Part shown: piece by piece, positions 1 through 12,196 of the stretch
How positions within the stretch are numbered: position 1 is the stretch's first letter
Layout of the letters: every line of letters begins with the position of its first letter
Origin: Siderastrea siderea
Taxonomy: Eukaryota > Cnidaria > Anthozoa > Scleractinia > Rhizangiidae
DNA length: 64,000 bases
Direction of reading: 5' to 3'
Assembly (NCBI GenBank): GCA_964030785.1
Contig: OZ034968.1
Span: 67,394,399-67,458,398 of the forward strand
The notes under the pieces: model-generated
Seen by the model: the letters and a program-made list of their open reading frames with translations, nothing else
Database searches by the model: none
Told to the model about the DNA's origin: nothing
Program-made: the position numbers and the translations under genes

Positions 1-42
1 TTCATGCCATCAAATAAATAAATAAATAAATAAATAAATGAA

Positions 43-73
<31 letters not shown>

Positions 74-74
74 A
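1..74. repeat. (AAAT)n microsatellite
   Basis: The window opens in a tetranucleotide tract of AAAT/AATA units with one G interruption. The same unit recurs near 8713-8760, 9597-9623 and 58235-58262. Confidence 0.95.
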
Positions 75-250
75 ATAAATAGGAATTAGCAGTGGATCCA
101 CTAGGTGGCTCCTCTTCCACTGTGTCCCGATGGAATTGGAACTTGGAAATGTTTTCTTGCGCAATAAATGTGATAAAGATCTAGGGTCGAAAGAAAAGTC
201 TGAGCATAATCAGGTACGCTTTCACCTCACTTACATGAACGTGTGTGGTG

Positions 251-560
251 GTGGGTGCGGTGGTGTAGTGGTTAGCACGTGGGACCTCAGATCTGAAGGT
301 CGGTGGTTCGACGCCCAGTCCCTGCTATCGTGTTGTTTCCTTAGCCAAGAAACTTTACCCCACATTATTTCTCTCCACCCAGGTGTTTAAATGGGTACAG
401 GTGACATACTGCTGGGGGTAACCCTGTGATGGACTAGCATCCCATCCAGGGGGGGGGAATTAGCAATACTCTCAATTGCTTCATGCTTTAGAAACCGGGA
501 TAAGCTCCGGCCGTGTGGGCCTCCTTGGCTGGTGTGCGACTTTACCTTACTTGAACGTGT
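251..560 (+). repeat. tRNA-derived SINE, copy 1
   Basis: The head has a pol III A-box-like stretch (TGGTGTAGTGGTTAGCACG) and a B-box-like stretch (GGTGGTTCGACGCCC) at tRNA-like spacing. The body (GGACTAGCATCCCATCC, then TTGCTTCATG) is found again in the same order at 43840-44300, which defines a repeat family. No functional tRNA is proposed: the head has no credible acceptor stem. A G-run lies in the middle. Confidence 0.7.
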
Positions 561-891
561 AGTTCAACTCTAATCGAAAATAAACTTCTTTTTGGAAGTT
601 TTCAGTCCGTTTGATTTGTCGCGCAAAACGTTTTGTACTGAGAGGTTAGGTTTTGACTCTTTATGGAACGAGAATCTAACGAGGCTGCGTTGAGGTAACT
701 CGTCGCACATTTGAAGAAAATAGAAGTCCGAGCTGACTGGCAACGAATAAGGAAGATATAATTTTGCTGGTCTTTTTTAATTCTGATGGAAGCCTTTTAA
801 TTCTTTTAATTCTTTTATAATCCTGAGCGAAGTCTAAGCGAAGTGTGATATTGTCTCTTTTTTTTTTTTGTCGCTTTTGTTGGTAAAGACT

Positions 892-1871
892 CATTCTCGT
901 TCCCAGAGCCTACGATCTGTTCGGTCAGCGGTGGGATCGTCAGGCTCTGGTATCAGCCATTACCGGATGTCATGAAATTCACGACATCCGGTAGCGCATG
1001 TCTAATTCGTTAAGTTGCTATTGCGCCTGCTTTATTCCCGTCCGTGGAGCTCTGGGCATGACAATTCTGACAACAACCTAGAAATTTGAATTCCTATCAA
1101 TTGAGTCATGGTTAGTCGATCTAACAGGTCGACTAAAAGCTGTTCGGGACCCTCTAAATCTCCTGCAATTAGCGGAAAACGTGGAGCTTTAAAAGAAACA
1201 AACTTACGAAGCTGCCTTTCTGCCGAAGTTGTTCAGAAGAACGACTAGTACGATTGTCCCTGCATTTTGCTCACGGGTTTTGGATTTGTATCTTGCCTGA
1301 ATAAAGGTATTGCATTTGCGTTATACTGAATTGTATTACATTCGTCTGGTTTCTGATGTGTGAGAATGTCAACTGTGTACTTATCGCTTCGCCACTAAAT
1401 GCTACACAGTACTACGTTTTATCCCATGGAAAATTTCCACAAGCATTTGGCGCCCAAGTTTCTAAGCATCGACATCAAGAGGTCACTAGAAAAGTTGATT
1501 TAAGTTTATTTATGGACAAGCTGTAGTTTTGTAGAAAATGCTGTAGCGAGCCTGAAAGAATCGCTGGCATTTAGCGACAATCTCTAACACTTTGAATTCT
1601 TACGTGCTTAACAAAACAGCAAAATTTGGTCGCTTAATCTGCCCTAAGCCTCATTCTTTGCGTGGAAATCGATCAAGTAAATAAAATTATATGTAATGCC
1701 TTTATTAATTCAACCGGAAATAAAACGTTATGCGTAGAAGCCAAAAAATTTCAACGTTATTGTGCATACAGTTTGAATCGGCCAATCAGACAAAACAAAA
1801 TTTTGGCCGTTACCAGAGCTACAAGAGAGACGTAATTTAAAAAAAGCCGCATAGCTCTGGGGACGAGAATG
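892..1871. mobile_element. 980-bp non-autonomous TIR element with 9-bp target duplication
   Basis: The left end CATTCTCGTTCCCAGAGC and right end GCTCTGGGGACGAGAATG form an imperfect terminal inverted repeat. The bases immediately outside are identical on both sides: GTAAAGACT at 883-891 and at 1872-1880. That is a 9-bp target site duplication. There is no coding sequence inside. Duplications of 9 bp are typical of Mutator-like elements; 8 bp would suggest hAT, so the superfamily stays open. Confidence 0.8.
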
Positions 1872-1880
1872 GTAAAGACT

Positions 1881-2340
1881 CGAAGAAGAAAACTGGAGAC
1901 TGACTCGACTTTGCCGCGGGAGTACCTTTTATTTAGTCTGTTTTGTGAAAAGTTGTTTTAAGTCATTTTAAGCCTAGTTCAAACGTCCAACTTTATCTCT
2001 GCCGTACCCAATGGAAATGAGGAAAAGCTATTGTTTTTGCTAATTTGCATAAGGTTCAGCACATGTGAAGTTTGACTTTTGAAGTAGGCCTTATAAAACA
2101 TCAACACTCGCGCACAAAACAGCTCAGTTCATTAGTACCGATGCTATCGCATCCATCACCATCCCGCATCACACACAAAAGACGCAGGCAACAAACAAAG
2201 TAAGTTGATAAATTAGGACGGAATTTAATTGAGTGTCGAAAGTAATTCGCGCTTGCTTTGGGTTTGTTTGCTTGCTTGCTCTTTGATTGGATTAAAAAAA
2301 CGCGCCACTTTCTCCAACCAGACTCGCTCGCGCACGTTTC
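1881..2340. other. no gene seen
   Basis: AT-rich intergenic sequence without a convincing reading frame, splice signals or repeat partner elsewhere in the window. Confidence 0.6.
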
Positions 2341-2742
2341 TAGGCTCAGTCTCCAGCCGTGAGTGTCTCGATGCGCCCGCGATTCTCGCCACTTTCACGG
2401 CTGGGCGCACGGGTTTGGTTGCATGTCCGTGACGTCATGACAATTTGAATAATTATGCAGACAATCCGCACGTCGATTGCATAAATTTTATCGGTTCTTT
2501 TTTGTGCTGTCTTGAGAAAAAGCGAAATGCGTAAAGAATTTCCTGAAACGCCTCCTAAAAGTGTGAAATTTCAAAAGAAAGACGAAATACCCCTAAATTA
2601 TGCCGTGCATTCTGCCCCGCAAATTTCAGGGGGCTTGTCTCTGATTGGTCAGTTTAAACAATAACCAAACCTGTGCGCCCAGCCGTGAAGGTGGCGAGAA
2701 TTGCGGGCGCATCGAGACACTCACGGCTGGAGACTGAGCCTA
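2341..2742. mobile_element. inverted-repeat (MITE-like) element, about 400 bp
   Basis: An 80-bp arm at 2341-2420 (starting TAGGCTCAGTCTCCAGCCG) returns as its reverse complement at 2663-2742 (ending CTGGAGACTGAGCCTA), with few mismatches. The spacer is about 240 bp. Two overlapping opposite ORFs in the left arm are products of this repeat and are not genes. Confidence 0.8.
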
Positions 2743-2888
2743 GCACGTTTCCGGCGCTTGGCGCATGTTACATATATTTCCTTCGGGTTCTGATTGGTTC
2801 ATTGTGTTGTTTAGGTCTTTTGTGATTGGCCACAGTTATTGCTTTGGTTTTCAGTGTTTCTACCAAACTCAGTTGAAAACCACTCTAT

Positions 2889-3022
2889 TTTTAATTCTTT
2901 TATACAATTTCTCAACTTTTCTAGGCCCCATAAGGGTCATTTAAGTTTGAAGGCGTTTGTTAGACGGTAGCTCTTTCTTAAATACAGGGTATACAAACGT
3001 CTCTGGTAAAAACTTCGAGTCA
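2889..3022 (+). repeat. dispersed repeat also present at 24.4-24.6 kb
   Basis: The run from CAATTTCTCAAC through a CCCCATAAGGGTCA-type segment to AAACGTCTCTGGTAAAAAC is matched in order at about 24400-24640, where the middle is somewhat longer. No coding potential. Confidence 0.6.
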
Positions 3023-3251
3023 CTGATCAATATCTTCGCGTCTACGCTTTATTTAACCAGGGTGCTCTGAAATAGTGCGTTCTACTCTAATTCGTTAGTC
3101 ATCGTTCTATTCTTGCTCTCTTTTGATTGTCAAGCTGCTTATTTGCTCATAAAAAGTAACTGAATTAAACCACGGATTCCCTTGATTTATTTCCCTTTTT
3201 TGTGAAAAAGCAAAGCTCTTTACTGGATGCGTGTGACTTTCACTGAAGTAG

Positions 3252-4121
3252 TTAAGAGCGCCTGTCTGTAAAAATCAGACAAAATCAAAATTCCGCGGCA
3301 AGGGTGGAAAATTCGATTTCTTTCATATTTTAATGTTAGATAGGTTAGGGTATAACTAAAATCACTCGATACTTTTTTTGGCAAAATATCCTTTTATTTC
3401 AAAGAAAAATGCAAATAACGAACTTCCGTTAAAATCGCCATTTGAAGCAGTAAATTATGACATCAATTTGAGGCGTTCGCGTGCAAAAACAAATACCTCT
3501 GTCGTCTTTTAAACACTCAATTTTACTTTTGCAATCTCTCAAGAGCTTCAAAACTGATTTTGGTAGAAACTGCGTTGTTCTTTGTGTTTGAAATAATTTA
3601 ATTTTGAAAGTATACATTTCTCATCAGGAAAAGTACTTCGTGAATTAAATTATTTTTCACCATGTGCTAAACCTTCAAATCGATTCAGCTTCTGGCTGTT
3701 GAATTAAGAAAAGATGTTCTCAGGATTGCTGTAAAAATTTCTTTGGGCAAATGATTGAGAGCAACGCGAGAGCTTTTCAAAGTTCGTTAAAATGCAGGTT
3801 GTTTGACCCTTCTTGGCAACATTCCATTCGCGAGTCACGCACATATTTTAATGTGTTTCGACCCATATGAGATCGAAAACGTCAAACAGAAAAACAGTTC
3901 GAAATGCTCTTACCTCATTTGCTGTAGAGGACAGGTCCAGAGGCCATTTCCGAGTGATTCTCTTGCCGTTCGACGTATTTTGGTCCTGTTGATGCCATCC
4001 AATGAACACTGCCAACTGGGTCAGTGTATTGTAAACGGTCGAACAGCTCAACAACAACCTTTCTTCCAAAACGTTCGACATCTTTCTACACTGTGACATC
4101 TTACTCAACGGTTCAGTTGCT
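3252..4121 (+). repeat. left terminal inverted repeat of the 4.7-kb element
   Basis: Outer end TTAAGAGCGCCTGTCTG; inner edge near ACTCAACGGTTCAGTTG. Frames of 97 and 62 codons in this arm have exact or near-exact partners on the opposite strand in the right arm, and are therefore repeat-borne and not genes. Confidence 0.85.
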
Positions 4122-7100
4122 GGTCAGTGTTGCTTAGTTGGCAATACACAAAAAGGTTTTTATCACCACATGTCGCCGCTAACGTGGCCAGAGTTCTGTC
4201 TAGAGCCGCGTCACGCAATGCAAATCATCGGAATGGACATTTTACTAGAGGGTAGGGGAAGGGCAAAATCTGCTCTGATTCTTTTTAAACAGCTCAGGGT
4301 TCGAGAAATGGGAGGAACTAGTAATGGACCAAAAATACGAAACAAAATTAGTGCTACATTTAGGCACCTCAGCCTCCCGTGCCAGAATGCAGAAAAAGTA
4401 GTCACCCCTCGGCGTGAGTTGTAGGCATGCAAATAACATGCAAACAAATGTTCGAACACGAAAATTAGCCAAAAAGGGTACGTGTACTAGCTTAACTAAA
4501 CTATCGAAAATCGTTTATCATGACAAATCTTACTCGTTTGAGACTGATTTTGGTTGATTTATCAGGTTTAATGAAAAAAAGAACACATTTGAAACAAAAT
4601 GTCCTTTTCTTTAACCCTTTACCGTCAGCGTTTTTCCCTTAGAAAAACGCATTTTTTACCGCTAAAGCGGTTTTTGAAGTGCTATGATGCCAAATGCCAC
4701 TAAACATTGCTACAAAAGCGTTTTCTTACATTTTAGCTCAATTTTGAGCCAGCTTCTGTTGTAAATTGTACATTATTTTGCTTTCACGCATGCGCATAAG
4801 CCAAAATTTATATATATTTCTTTTTTTGCTGATTCATTTCTATTTTTGTAATGTGACTAACTAGTTTGTGCTTACTGTTTTGGCTTAGAGGGGGGACCGC
4901 GGACTTTTGTTTTTTCTCACAAATCATACATATTTACATACATGAATTGCTTCGTTACAAAGAAGACGGTTGTTGTTGGTTCCATTTTCTTGTTGTCGGA
5001 GTTTGTGGTTACAACACCAGACGAATCAAAAGCTTGAAAACAATTGTTCCCTTACTTTCATGCACCAAGAATACCCAGGCCCGTAGAAGGGGGAGGGGGG
5101 GGTGGGCTCGAGTCCCCAGAAGTTTTGGAAGTTGAAAAAACATTACAATAAATGAGCCAAAAAATATATAATTAAAACGAATTAATGTGCAACAAATAGT
5201 CTTAAATGCTGATGCTAAAAGTTCCTTTTATTATTTTACAACCTTTAACAGGGTTTGACATCTGTTGAGTCACTAGCCACCGGGCAAGTGGGCTTCAAAA
5301 ATCTACCAGTCCACCGCACATTTCAGTCGCCCAGGTTCCTTACCAATGTCTTTCTTCACCCATATCACCTTGACCCTGGCAGTATAGCTTTACTGTGAAG
5401 GACCTTAATGCCTTTAATAGCTAAGCAACTGCTGTGTATTTGCTGCAAGCTTTAAGCTCATCATGTTGTTTTAAAACAAGTCTAAGGAACAAAACTATTT
5501 TTATCTCACCAATCGAGTGATAAAAGTTACGTAAACGTTTACGAGAGTTAGGTGAAACAGGTCCGAGATTCGTAGCTTGGCTGTCGAAATGTTTCAATTT
5601 TAACAAACCTTGTAACTTTAAGGGTACTTTTTTAAAACTGATGCTATAAATCTGGTGGATGTTGCCAACAACTTTGTCGGCGAAAGAGCAAACAGGAAGC
5701 AGCTTTTTGGCAAATTGTCAACGAAGGATGTCCTCAAAAAGGTGCCGTGTTTGACGAAATCGACACAAACTGTGGCATTGTGAACAGAATTAGTATCTAT
5801 GTGCATGAGTGTGTATTTTGAAAGGGGGGGGGGGGGGGGGGAAGGCTTTGACTAGGCCAATATGCTCGCAGCATTTATTTCAGGCTTGGTGCGGGCCTGA
5901 TACCACAAGTTACAAGTCAGTTTTTACAACGAACGCTTGAATACAATGACGATATGTCCCAGCCATCGTGCAAAACTTGGAATAGTGTCTAGCAGAAGCT
6001 GCAGCATAAGGGGCCGGGTCACGGTAAGGAAACGGCGAGTGGCCAAAAAGTGAAAGAGGACTGGGGAAAAAGGGATCTGAAATTATCTTACGCGGGACTG
6101 GTTCGCTTGTAAAAGTTGGATCAGGTGAGTTATATATTCGCTTGTGGTCTATCCGAATATTAGTCAGGTTATCGATGGAAGCCTCACTCTTCTCTTCGTC
6201 CTCATTAAGGTGTATGTAGAACGTGAAAGAGGTAACAGACGTTTAAGGGTAAGATGCTTGACGTATTTCTGTTATGATATCCTCATATCCATTATGATAA
6301 GTATGCTGGCTGCTGTGAGAGATCTTGCTCACTGGGAACCTGTCTCAGTAAGATTCGTAAACAGAAATTCAGGAACAGAACCTCATTTTTTGTTACCATG
6401 GTTACGTGCCATATTTCACAGTCTTCAAACAGCACTGGCGTGCTGTTAGAAGCCCCACTCATTAGTCAGGACACACTAATGTAGACCAAGTCAAACAGCT
6501 GACAAGAGAGCATAGTTAAAAACTTCGATTGCACCCATTTGTTATGAAGAGAGAACCCTTCCTGTCCAAAACTCCATCCAACCCTTTAACAGCGAGCTGA
6601 CTTTCACTCCTGATATAACTGTGCCTTGTACCGGTCCTGTGCCAGCTGAGAACCAGCAGACTGACACCAATGATCATAGGTAGAACACCCGCTCGTCAAT
6701 TAAAAAAAGGGAACCCCTTGTAGTTATAGGTTTCCCCGTATTAAAGTTGGGTCTAGTTAATAATAGCGCCACTTCTGTTGCACCACTCACCTGTAACCAT
6801 GTCTGTAAGCTTGTACGACGGTTGGAATTGCGTTTCAGACTACTAGGCTAGGGTAGCAAATACAATTTTTAATGGTTTTAACGACACTGGTAATAAGTAA
6901 GAAAGACACAACGCCATTAAAACCACGAATAATCCCTGCAATGAACACTATATGTTATTTTACTTCACCTAAAAGGTTTTGCCCTTCCAATACCCCCTAA
7001 AATGCCTTTGATACGCATTGCGTGACAAACCAAATACGCACGCGGCGCCATCCACGTTTGGTCCCAATTTAGCAGTCAAATCTGATAATGCTTTTGTGCA

Positions 7101-7128
7101 CTGAAAACTGAGCAACACTCGTATTAAA
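4122..7128. other. interior of the 4.7-kb element; no transposase seen
   Basis: This 3-kb stretch has only short open frames (the longest about 100 codons at 6144-6449, unrecognised), a G-run at 5825-5841 and a TA-rich part. No DDE transposase, helicase, nuclease or host exon was recognised. Confidence 0.6.
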
Positions 7129-7988
7129 TCAACTGAACCGTTGAGTAAGATGTCACAGTGTAGAAAGATGTCGAACGTTTTGGAAGAAAGGTTGTTGTTG
7201 AGCTGTTCGACCGTTCACAATACACTGACCCAGTTGGCAGTGTTCATTGGATGGCATCAACAGGACCAAAATACGTCGAACGACAAGAGAATCACTCGGA
7301 AATGGCCTCTGGACCTGTCCTCTACAGCAAATGAGGTAAGAGCATTTCGAACTGTTTTTCTGTTTGACGTTTTCGATCTCATATGGGTCGAAACACATTA
7401 AAATATGTGCGTGACTCGCGAATGGAATGTTGCCAAGAAGGGTCAAACAACCTGCATTTTAACGAACTTTGAAAAGCTCTCGCGTCGCTCTCAATCATTT
7501 GCCCAAAGAAATTTTTACAGCAATCCTGAGAACATCTTTTCTTAATTCAACAGCCAGAAGCTGAATCGATTTGAAGGTTTAGCACATGGTGAAAAATAAT
7601 TTAATTCACGAAGTACTTTTCCTGATGAGAAATGTATACTTTCAAAATTAAATTATTTCAAACACAAAGAACAACGCAGTTTCTACCAAAATCAGTTTTG
7701 AAGCTCTTGAGAGATTGCAAAAGTAAAATTGAGTGTTTAAAAGACGACAGAGGTATTTGTTTTTGCACGCGAACGCCTCAAATTGATGTCATAATTTACT
7801 GCTTCAAATGGCGATTTTAACGGAAGTTCGTTATTTGCATTTTTCTTTGAAATAAAAGGATATTTTGCCAAAAAAAGTATCGAGTGATTTTAGTTATACC
7901 CTAACCTATCTAACATTAAAATATGAAAGAAATCGAATTTTCCACCCTTGCCACGTTATGTTTGATTTTTACAGACAAGCGCTCTTAA
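7129..7988 (-). repeat. right terminal inverted repeat of the 4.7-kb element
   Basis: Reverse complement of the left arm. The inner edge is CAACTGAACCGTTGAGTA and the outer end is GACAAGCGCTCTTAA. A few bases differ near the outer end (left CCGCGGCAAGG, right equivalent ACGTGGCAAGG). Confidence 0.85.
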
Positions 7989-8129
7989 AACCATTTAAAT
8001 TGATGAAATTGATGTGAATCAAAAAATCTCTTAAAAGTAATGAAATTCTATAGTGGCAATTCCGTTAACCATCGTTTTTCATCGATTGCCGATATCATAT
8101 TGATTATCGAGTTTTATCAATTTGTCGGC

Positions 8130-8708
8130 TCGCAGGCCGTATTGCACCGTGGGACTGTGAAAACCCGATATCGCCGAAACTCCGTTATAACGAGATGCCC
8201 CTGGTATAAGGAACAATATTCCTCAGCCCGGCCAAAGCTACAGTGAAACAATAAAAAGTCTGAAAGAGGACCCCGACAGAGCGAGACCCGGTATACCGAA
8301 ATCCTCCTTGTAAGGAACGCAATCCTGAAGCCCAAAATTTTAACATTTATTCGTTAAGCTAAAAATCTACCCAATGCAACCAACAAGTGTCATCACGCGA
8401 CTGAAGCTGACAGCGAAGCAGATCAGTAGCGGAAATGCATGAAGAATGAAATCATGAATGTTCAGTTTTTTTATCACTTATAATTATCGTTTGTCGTTCA
8501 AATCAGGATAGTAGTTGCACAGTTAACCTAAATGCCGAGTGACGCAACGTAACACTGTTAAATGGGCAAAGTAAGTATTATCCAAAACTCGATATAACGA
8601 AGACTTTAGTCCTCCCACAAATTTGTTATAACGAGGTTTTTTTTATGACGAGTCCCCGCTATAACGAACACAATTTCCCAGTCCCCTTATAGCACTTCGT
8701 TATATTGG

Positions 8709-8712
<4 letters not shown>
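8130..8712. repeat. degenerate repeats with TATAACGA motifs
   Basis: Several copies of a CGTTATAACGAG-type motif lie in both orientations near 8183, 8595, 8628, 8661 and 8698. Such motifs are typical of ends of pogo/Tigger-like non-autonomous elements in animal genomes. Element boundaries cannot be fixed by eye. Confidence 0.45.
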
Positions 8713-8757
<45 letters not shown>

Positions 8758-8760
8758 ATC
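8713..8760. repeat. (AAAT)n microsatellite
   Basis: About twelve AAAT units in a row. Confidence 0.95.
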
Positions 8761-8929
8761 GCTTTATTTAGGTGTCAACGGTATTTAGCACAGAATGCTA
8801 ATTGGGGACACCTCCAAGATCTAATTGGAGTTTGGATGTGTTGGTTTTTGAGGAGAGGGAAAAACCGGAAAACCTGGAGAAAAACCTCTCGAAGCAAGGA
8901 CGAGGGCCAACAACAAACTTCCCCGTATC

Positions 8930-11410
8930 CCGGATTAGGAACGTATTGCACAGTACTATGCCGGTTTTCCAATACTCATTAAATAAAACAGGTAAAAAAA
9001 CAAGGTAAAAATTATGTAGTGGTATAATAAATCCTTTGTGATATACGCATTGCTCTGCTTAGGTTGCATTTTCCTTGGCCCTGGCGGGGGGTTGGGGGGG
9101 GGGGGGGGGGCTCGAAAAAATCACCAGTATTCCATTCCGCGCGTGTTGACTTTAGCAAAGAAGGTGTATGTAGTAAAAATATATTGGCAAGAAAATTACG
9201 ATCTTATTCGTATTTTTCTGATCGTGTAAAGTTCCATTTTCCTTCATTAAAAGTCGCAAGAAATATATACAGTCGAGAGAATACATTGTAGGGTCCTTGG
9301 TCTACGAGTAAAAATTAGAATCTTCAATATCTTACCTGAAACAAAACGTAGCGAGCTGAAGTTTTCCCTCAAGATAGCTTTTATGTCTCTCGGGATAACC
9401 TTAAAGTGACAAGTTCCAAACTGAAATATTTTTCTAGTAAATCGAAAAAAGGTGACCGTGCTAGCGAATTGATCCTTGGTCATTGGTCCGCGAATGTGGT
9501 CCTCCGTCCGCGAATGTGGTCCTCGGTCCGGGCATCATGTAAGCAGCACGAAAAGAACCTGTGAATTTTGGAGAATAAAAATTTTTAACAATATTTTATT
9601 TATTTATTTATTTATTTATTTATTAAATTTTTTAAATTTACTTATGAACATTGTTAGCTTCGCCTATACCCCTGAGCTCATCACCCCCTCCCCCACCTCC
9701 GATCCCGCTCCGACTTGATATGCACCTTTACGGTAGAACGCCAAATGTAATACACTGTTTTCATGTTATTTGTTTTGGCCGCCTTAGCCAAGTTGTGCGT
9801 TTTCCCGCTCTTCTCTTAACCTGTTTATTTAACGTTTGCCTGAATCTTTACAGAAATATTACATTTTTCACCCGGGCCTATTGCCAATTAACAGTCAGCG
9901 GAGTCAAACAAGTCACCCTATTGACAATCGAAATACATAAGAATAAATTCTGCGCAGCCGAAAATAATTACGAGACTTGAAGCTTATATGTATTCTAGGT
10001 GTACAAGAGAAGTTTACCCCGTTTATAAACATGTATAAAGAAGATTTGAAAATATTCAGCAAAAACAAAGGCCATTTCCATTTAACTAAGGTTTTCTTCA
10101 TCTGCTTTGCGAAATGTAAGTTCCCTAATGTCATAGGTCGCGGACCAAAGACCCCTATACGAACGTTGTTGATATTTTTCAAGAGTCGATAAAACAAAAA
10201 TTTCAAACTCAGCAAATTCGTTTACAACTGTAGAAATAAGTTTATCCGTAAACTTGTTTAAAAAAAAACACGTCTTCCCGTTGCGTTTTATCTATGCACA
10301 AGCTATGACCTTGTAATTTTAACTACGGAGCCGCAAAAGTAAACACTTCAAGAAAGACAAATTGGCCCACCTGTCTACAAATATAAATTCCGCACCTTCA
10401 CCAACAGCAGGAAAGACCAAACTTCGTCATATAGAAGAAGTCTAATCAATAAATCATCGGACACATTCGTTTTTTGTCGTATTCTACTTCACGAGGAAAT
10501 ATTACCAAGGAAGCCATACCTGACGTTACAAGCATTTTTCACGACACCCTTTTGTATCTAAGAAATACGGTCGAACTCCTCGCAGGCGACTCATTTCAAA
10601 ACTTTATCCAATTAGAAATGGTAATTTTTTAACATTGCTTGGACTAAAGAACGACTTGTTGGTGGGTTGTTGAAGAGATTAAGAAAAACAGGAAGGTAAG
10701 TGATAAAAAATACTGGACTGATTTAATCGAAAATGAATGTGTCATCAAAATCGATTATAAATGATGTTATGAGTAAAGGCGGGTGAAAACTCTTTAATAA
10801 ATGAGCTTATGAGCTTGGTGAAATTAGTAAGAGAGTGGGACGAACAAAAAAAAAATTGAGTCCCCACCTGGAATTGAATCCCTGACGTTTCGCACTCCGG
10901 TCGAACACTCTAACCACCGGCTGAGTTACTGGGAGACTCAGGGCCAGCACGGTCAAATTTAGGTTCAGTTGTGAGACGTGTCCTGCATACTGCTAGAATC
11001 AATTTCAATTTCAACTCCGTTAACAAATAAGAAATCGCTTGTGTCACTGTTAGTTATTTCTGCTGAAGAGTATGCTCTAAGACATTTTGATTAAAGCATT
11101 CTCAAAATAATCCCGGTAAGACTATGAGCTTGAAAACAATATCATTCATTGTCACAGTGTGCGCTGGCGGGCATAACACTGGAATAAAAGTTGCATAAAT
11201 TACCCCCTTATTCTCTTATTTCAAGGTAGTTAATCTTGCAGTTAGCGCTGAGCATAATCTGCTTCGTTTTACAGTCAATGTAACAAATCTCTCATTTCCT
11301 TTTTATTTAATTACAAATTTCCGCAATTCATTAGTAAACGGGAAAGGCAGGATTTTTCACAAACTTTCTCCGTATGCTTAGCGTAGGCCTACGGACATGG
11401 ATCAGAACAG
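8930..11410 (+). repeat. segmental duplication flank A
   Basis: Two blocks, about 8930-9300 and 10540-11410, are matched in order at 14690-16170 (flank B) and 24880-26030 (flank C). Landmarks shared by all three are TCTAAGAAATACGGTCGAACT and, in A and B, GTAAACGGGAAAGGCAGG. The section 9300-10540 is extra in this copy and includes a (TTTA)n tract at 9597-9623; no gene is seen in it. Confidence 0.75.
10856..10945 (-). repeat. tRNA-like SINE head in flank A
   Basis: Read on the minus strand it has an A-box-like stretch (AACTCAGCCGGTGGTTAGAG) followed by a B-box-like GGGATTCAATTCC. The duplicated flank carries the same sequence at about 15673-15761. Probably a SINE head that predates the duplication and not a functional tRNA. 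Confidence 0.55.
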
Positions 11411-11827
11411 GTCAACCAGTCGCTGAAAACCTATTGATTCAAATGAATTCATTTGAATTTCATTGCAAGCTTTATTTGAATGCACCGCCGCCGAAATGCT
11501 GGTCAGCGGTGCGATCACGAAGTAAAACCAAAGCCAAAACCAAAAAGAAACGAAACAAAAACAAAAACTAAAATAAAAAGGAAGCAAGAAAGGAAAAACA
11601 AGCAAAGCCCTAAAATTTTATTGACGTCGCCTTTTGCATGTGTCTCCAAGTTTAAAACCATAAAACGTTGGGGGGGGGGGGGGGTCCCTGCCACGAGAAA
11701 TCACGAGAAATTCCCCCTCAGGTCTCCTGGTCTCTGACCATGCTTCTCTCTTTCTTCTCTCTTTCTCACCACACCCACGTAGGGCTTTCGATCCTAACAG
11801 AATACATGACGTGTCCCACTTATGGAA

Positions 11828-12062
11828 CTAATAATATGACGCAGCTCTACTCAACTCTCCCTGACGCAGGTTAGAGCATCCGACCAGTTCAATTAGGCTG
11901 ACTTGCTGGATGTTCGTGCAACTCCGCGGGAGAGTCATCTCCTTCTCCTCGCCAGCTCGTTTCGCTCGCGCGCTAGGGAATTGCGGCTCCTCCACTTCGT
12001 CGCTCGGAAACCCGACCAAGTCAGAGCTGCTGGCAAGCTAGGTTTGATTCCCGCTGAGGAAA
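11828..12062 (+). repeat. split tRNA-like sequence upstream of the sulfotransferase
   Basis: An A-box-like part (GCAGGTTAGAGCATCCGACC) and a B-box-like part (GGTTTGATTCCCGCTGAGG) are separated by about 130 bp. The second sulfotransferase copy has the same arrangement at about 22310-22520, so it is shared by descent through the duplication. It probably derives from a SINE head with an insertion. Confidence 0.4.
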
Positions 12063-12196
12063 CTGACCTTTTCCTGGTAACATGCTTCTTTATCGTAAGC
12101 CTCATGACATTCGAAATGTGTTTTTGTTACTTTCGTAGGTCACGTTGAAATTGAACAAAGTTGCTGTCGTCAGAACAAATATTACTGAAAGAAATC

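Larger units (their letters stand above)
3252..7988. mobile_element. 4.7-kb TTAA-ended element with about 865-bp TIRs
   Basis: The sequence from 3252 to about 4121 reappears as its reverse complement at about 7129-7988. Both outer ends read TTAAGAGCGC and both abut TTAA (3252-3255 and 7985-7988), suggesting TTAA target specificity as in piggyBac or Kolobok transposons. Arms are nearly identical: an 86-codon frame carried in each arm differs at only two residues (Y/H and G/D). The 3-kb centre (4122-7128) holds no recognisable transposase, only short frames, so the element looks non-autonomous. High arm identity implies recent insertion or arm gene conversion. Confidence 0.85.

Noticed and set aside
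242..330. Possible tRNA gene
   Set aside because: A- and B-box-like sequences are present but there is no closing acceptor stem, and the sequence continues into a repeated SINE body.
3803..4108. Pair of overlapping frames (97 and 86 codons), repeated at 7141-7446
   Set aside because: Both lie in the inverted arms of the 4.7-kb element. Conservation between arms is at the DNA level and both strands are open, so it is not evidence of a protein.
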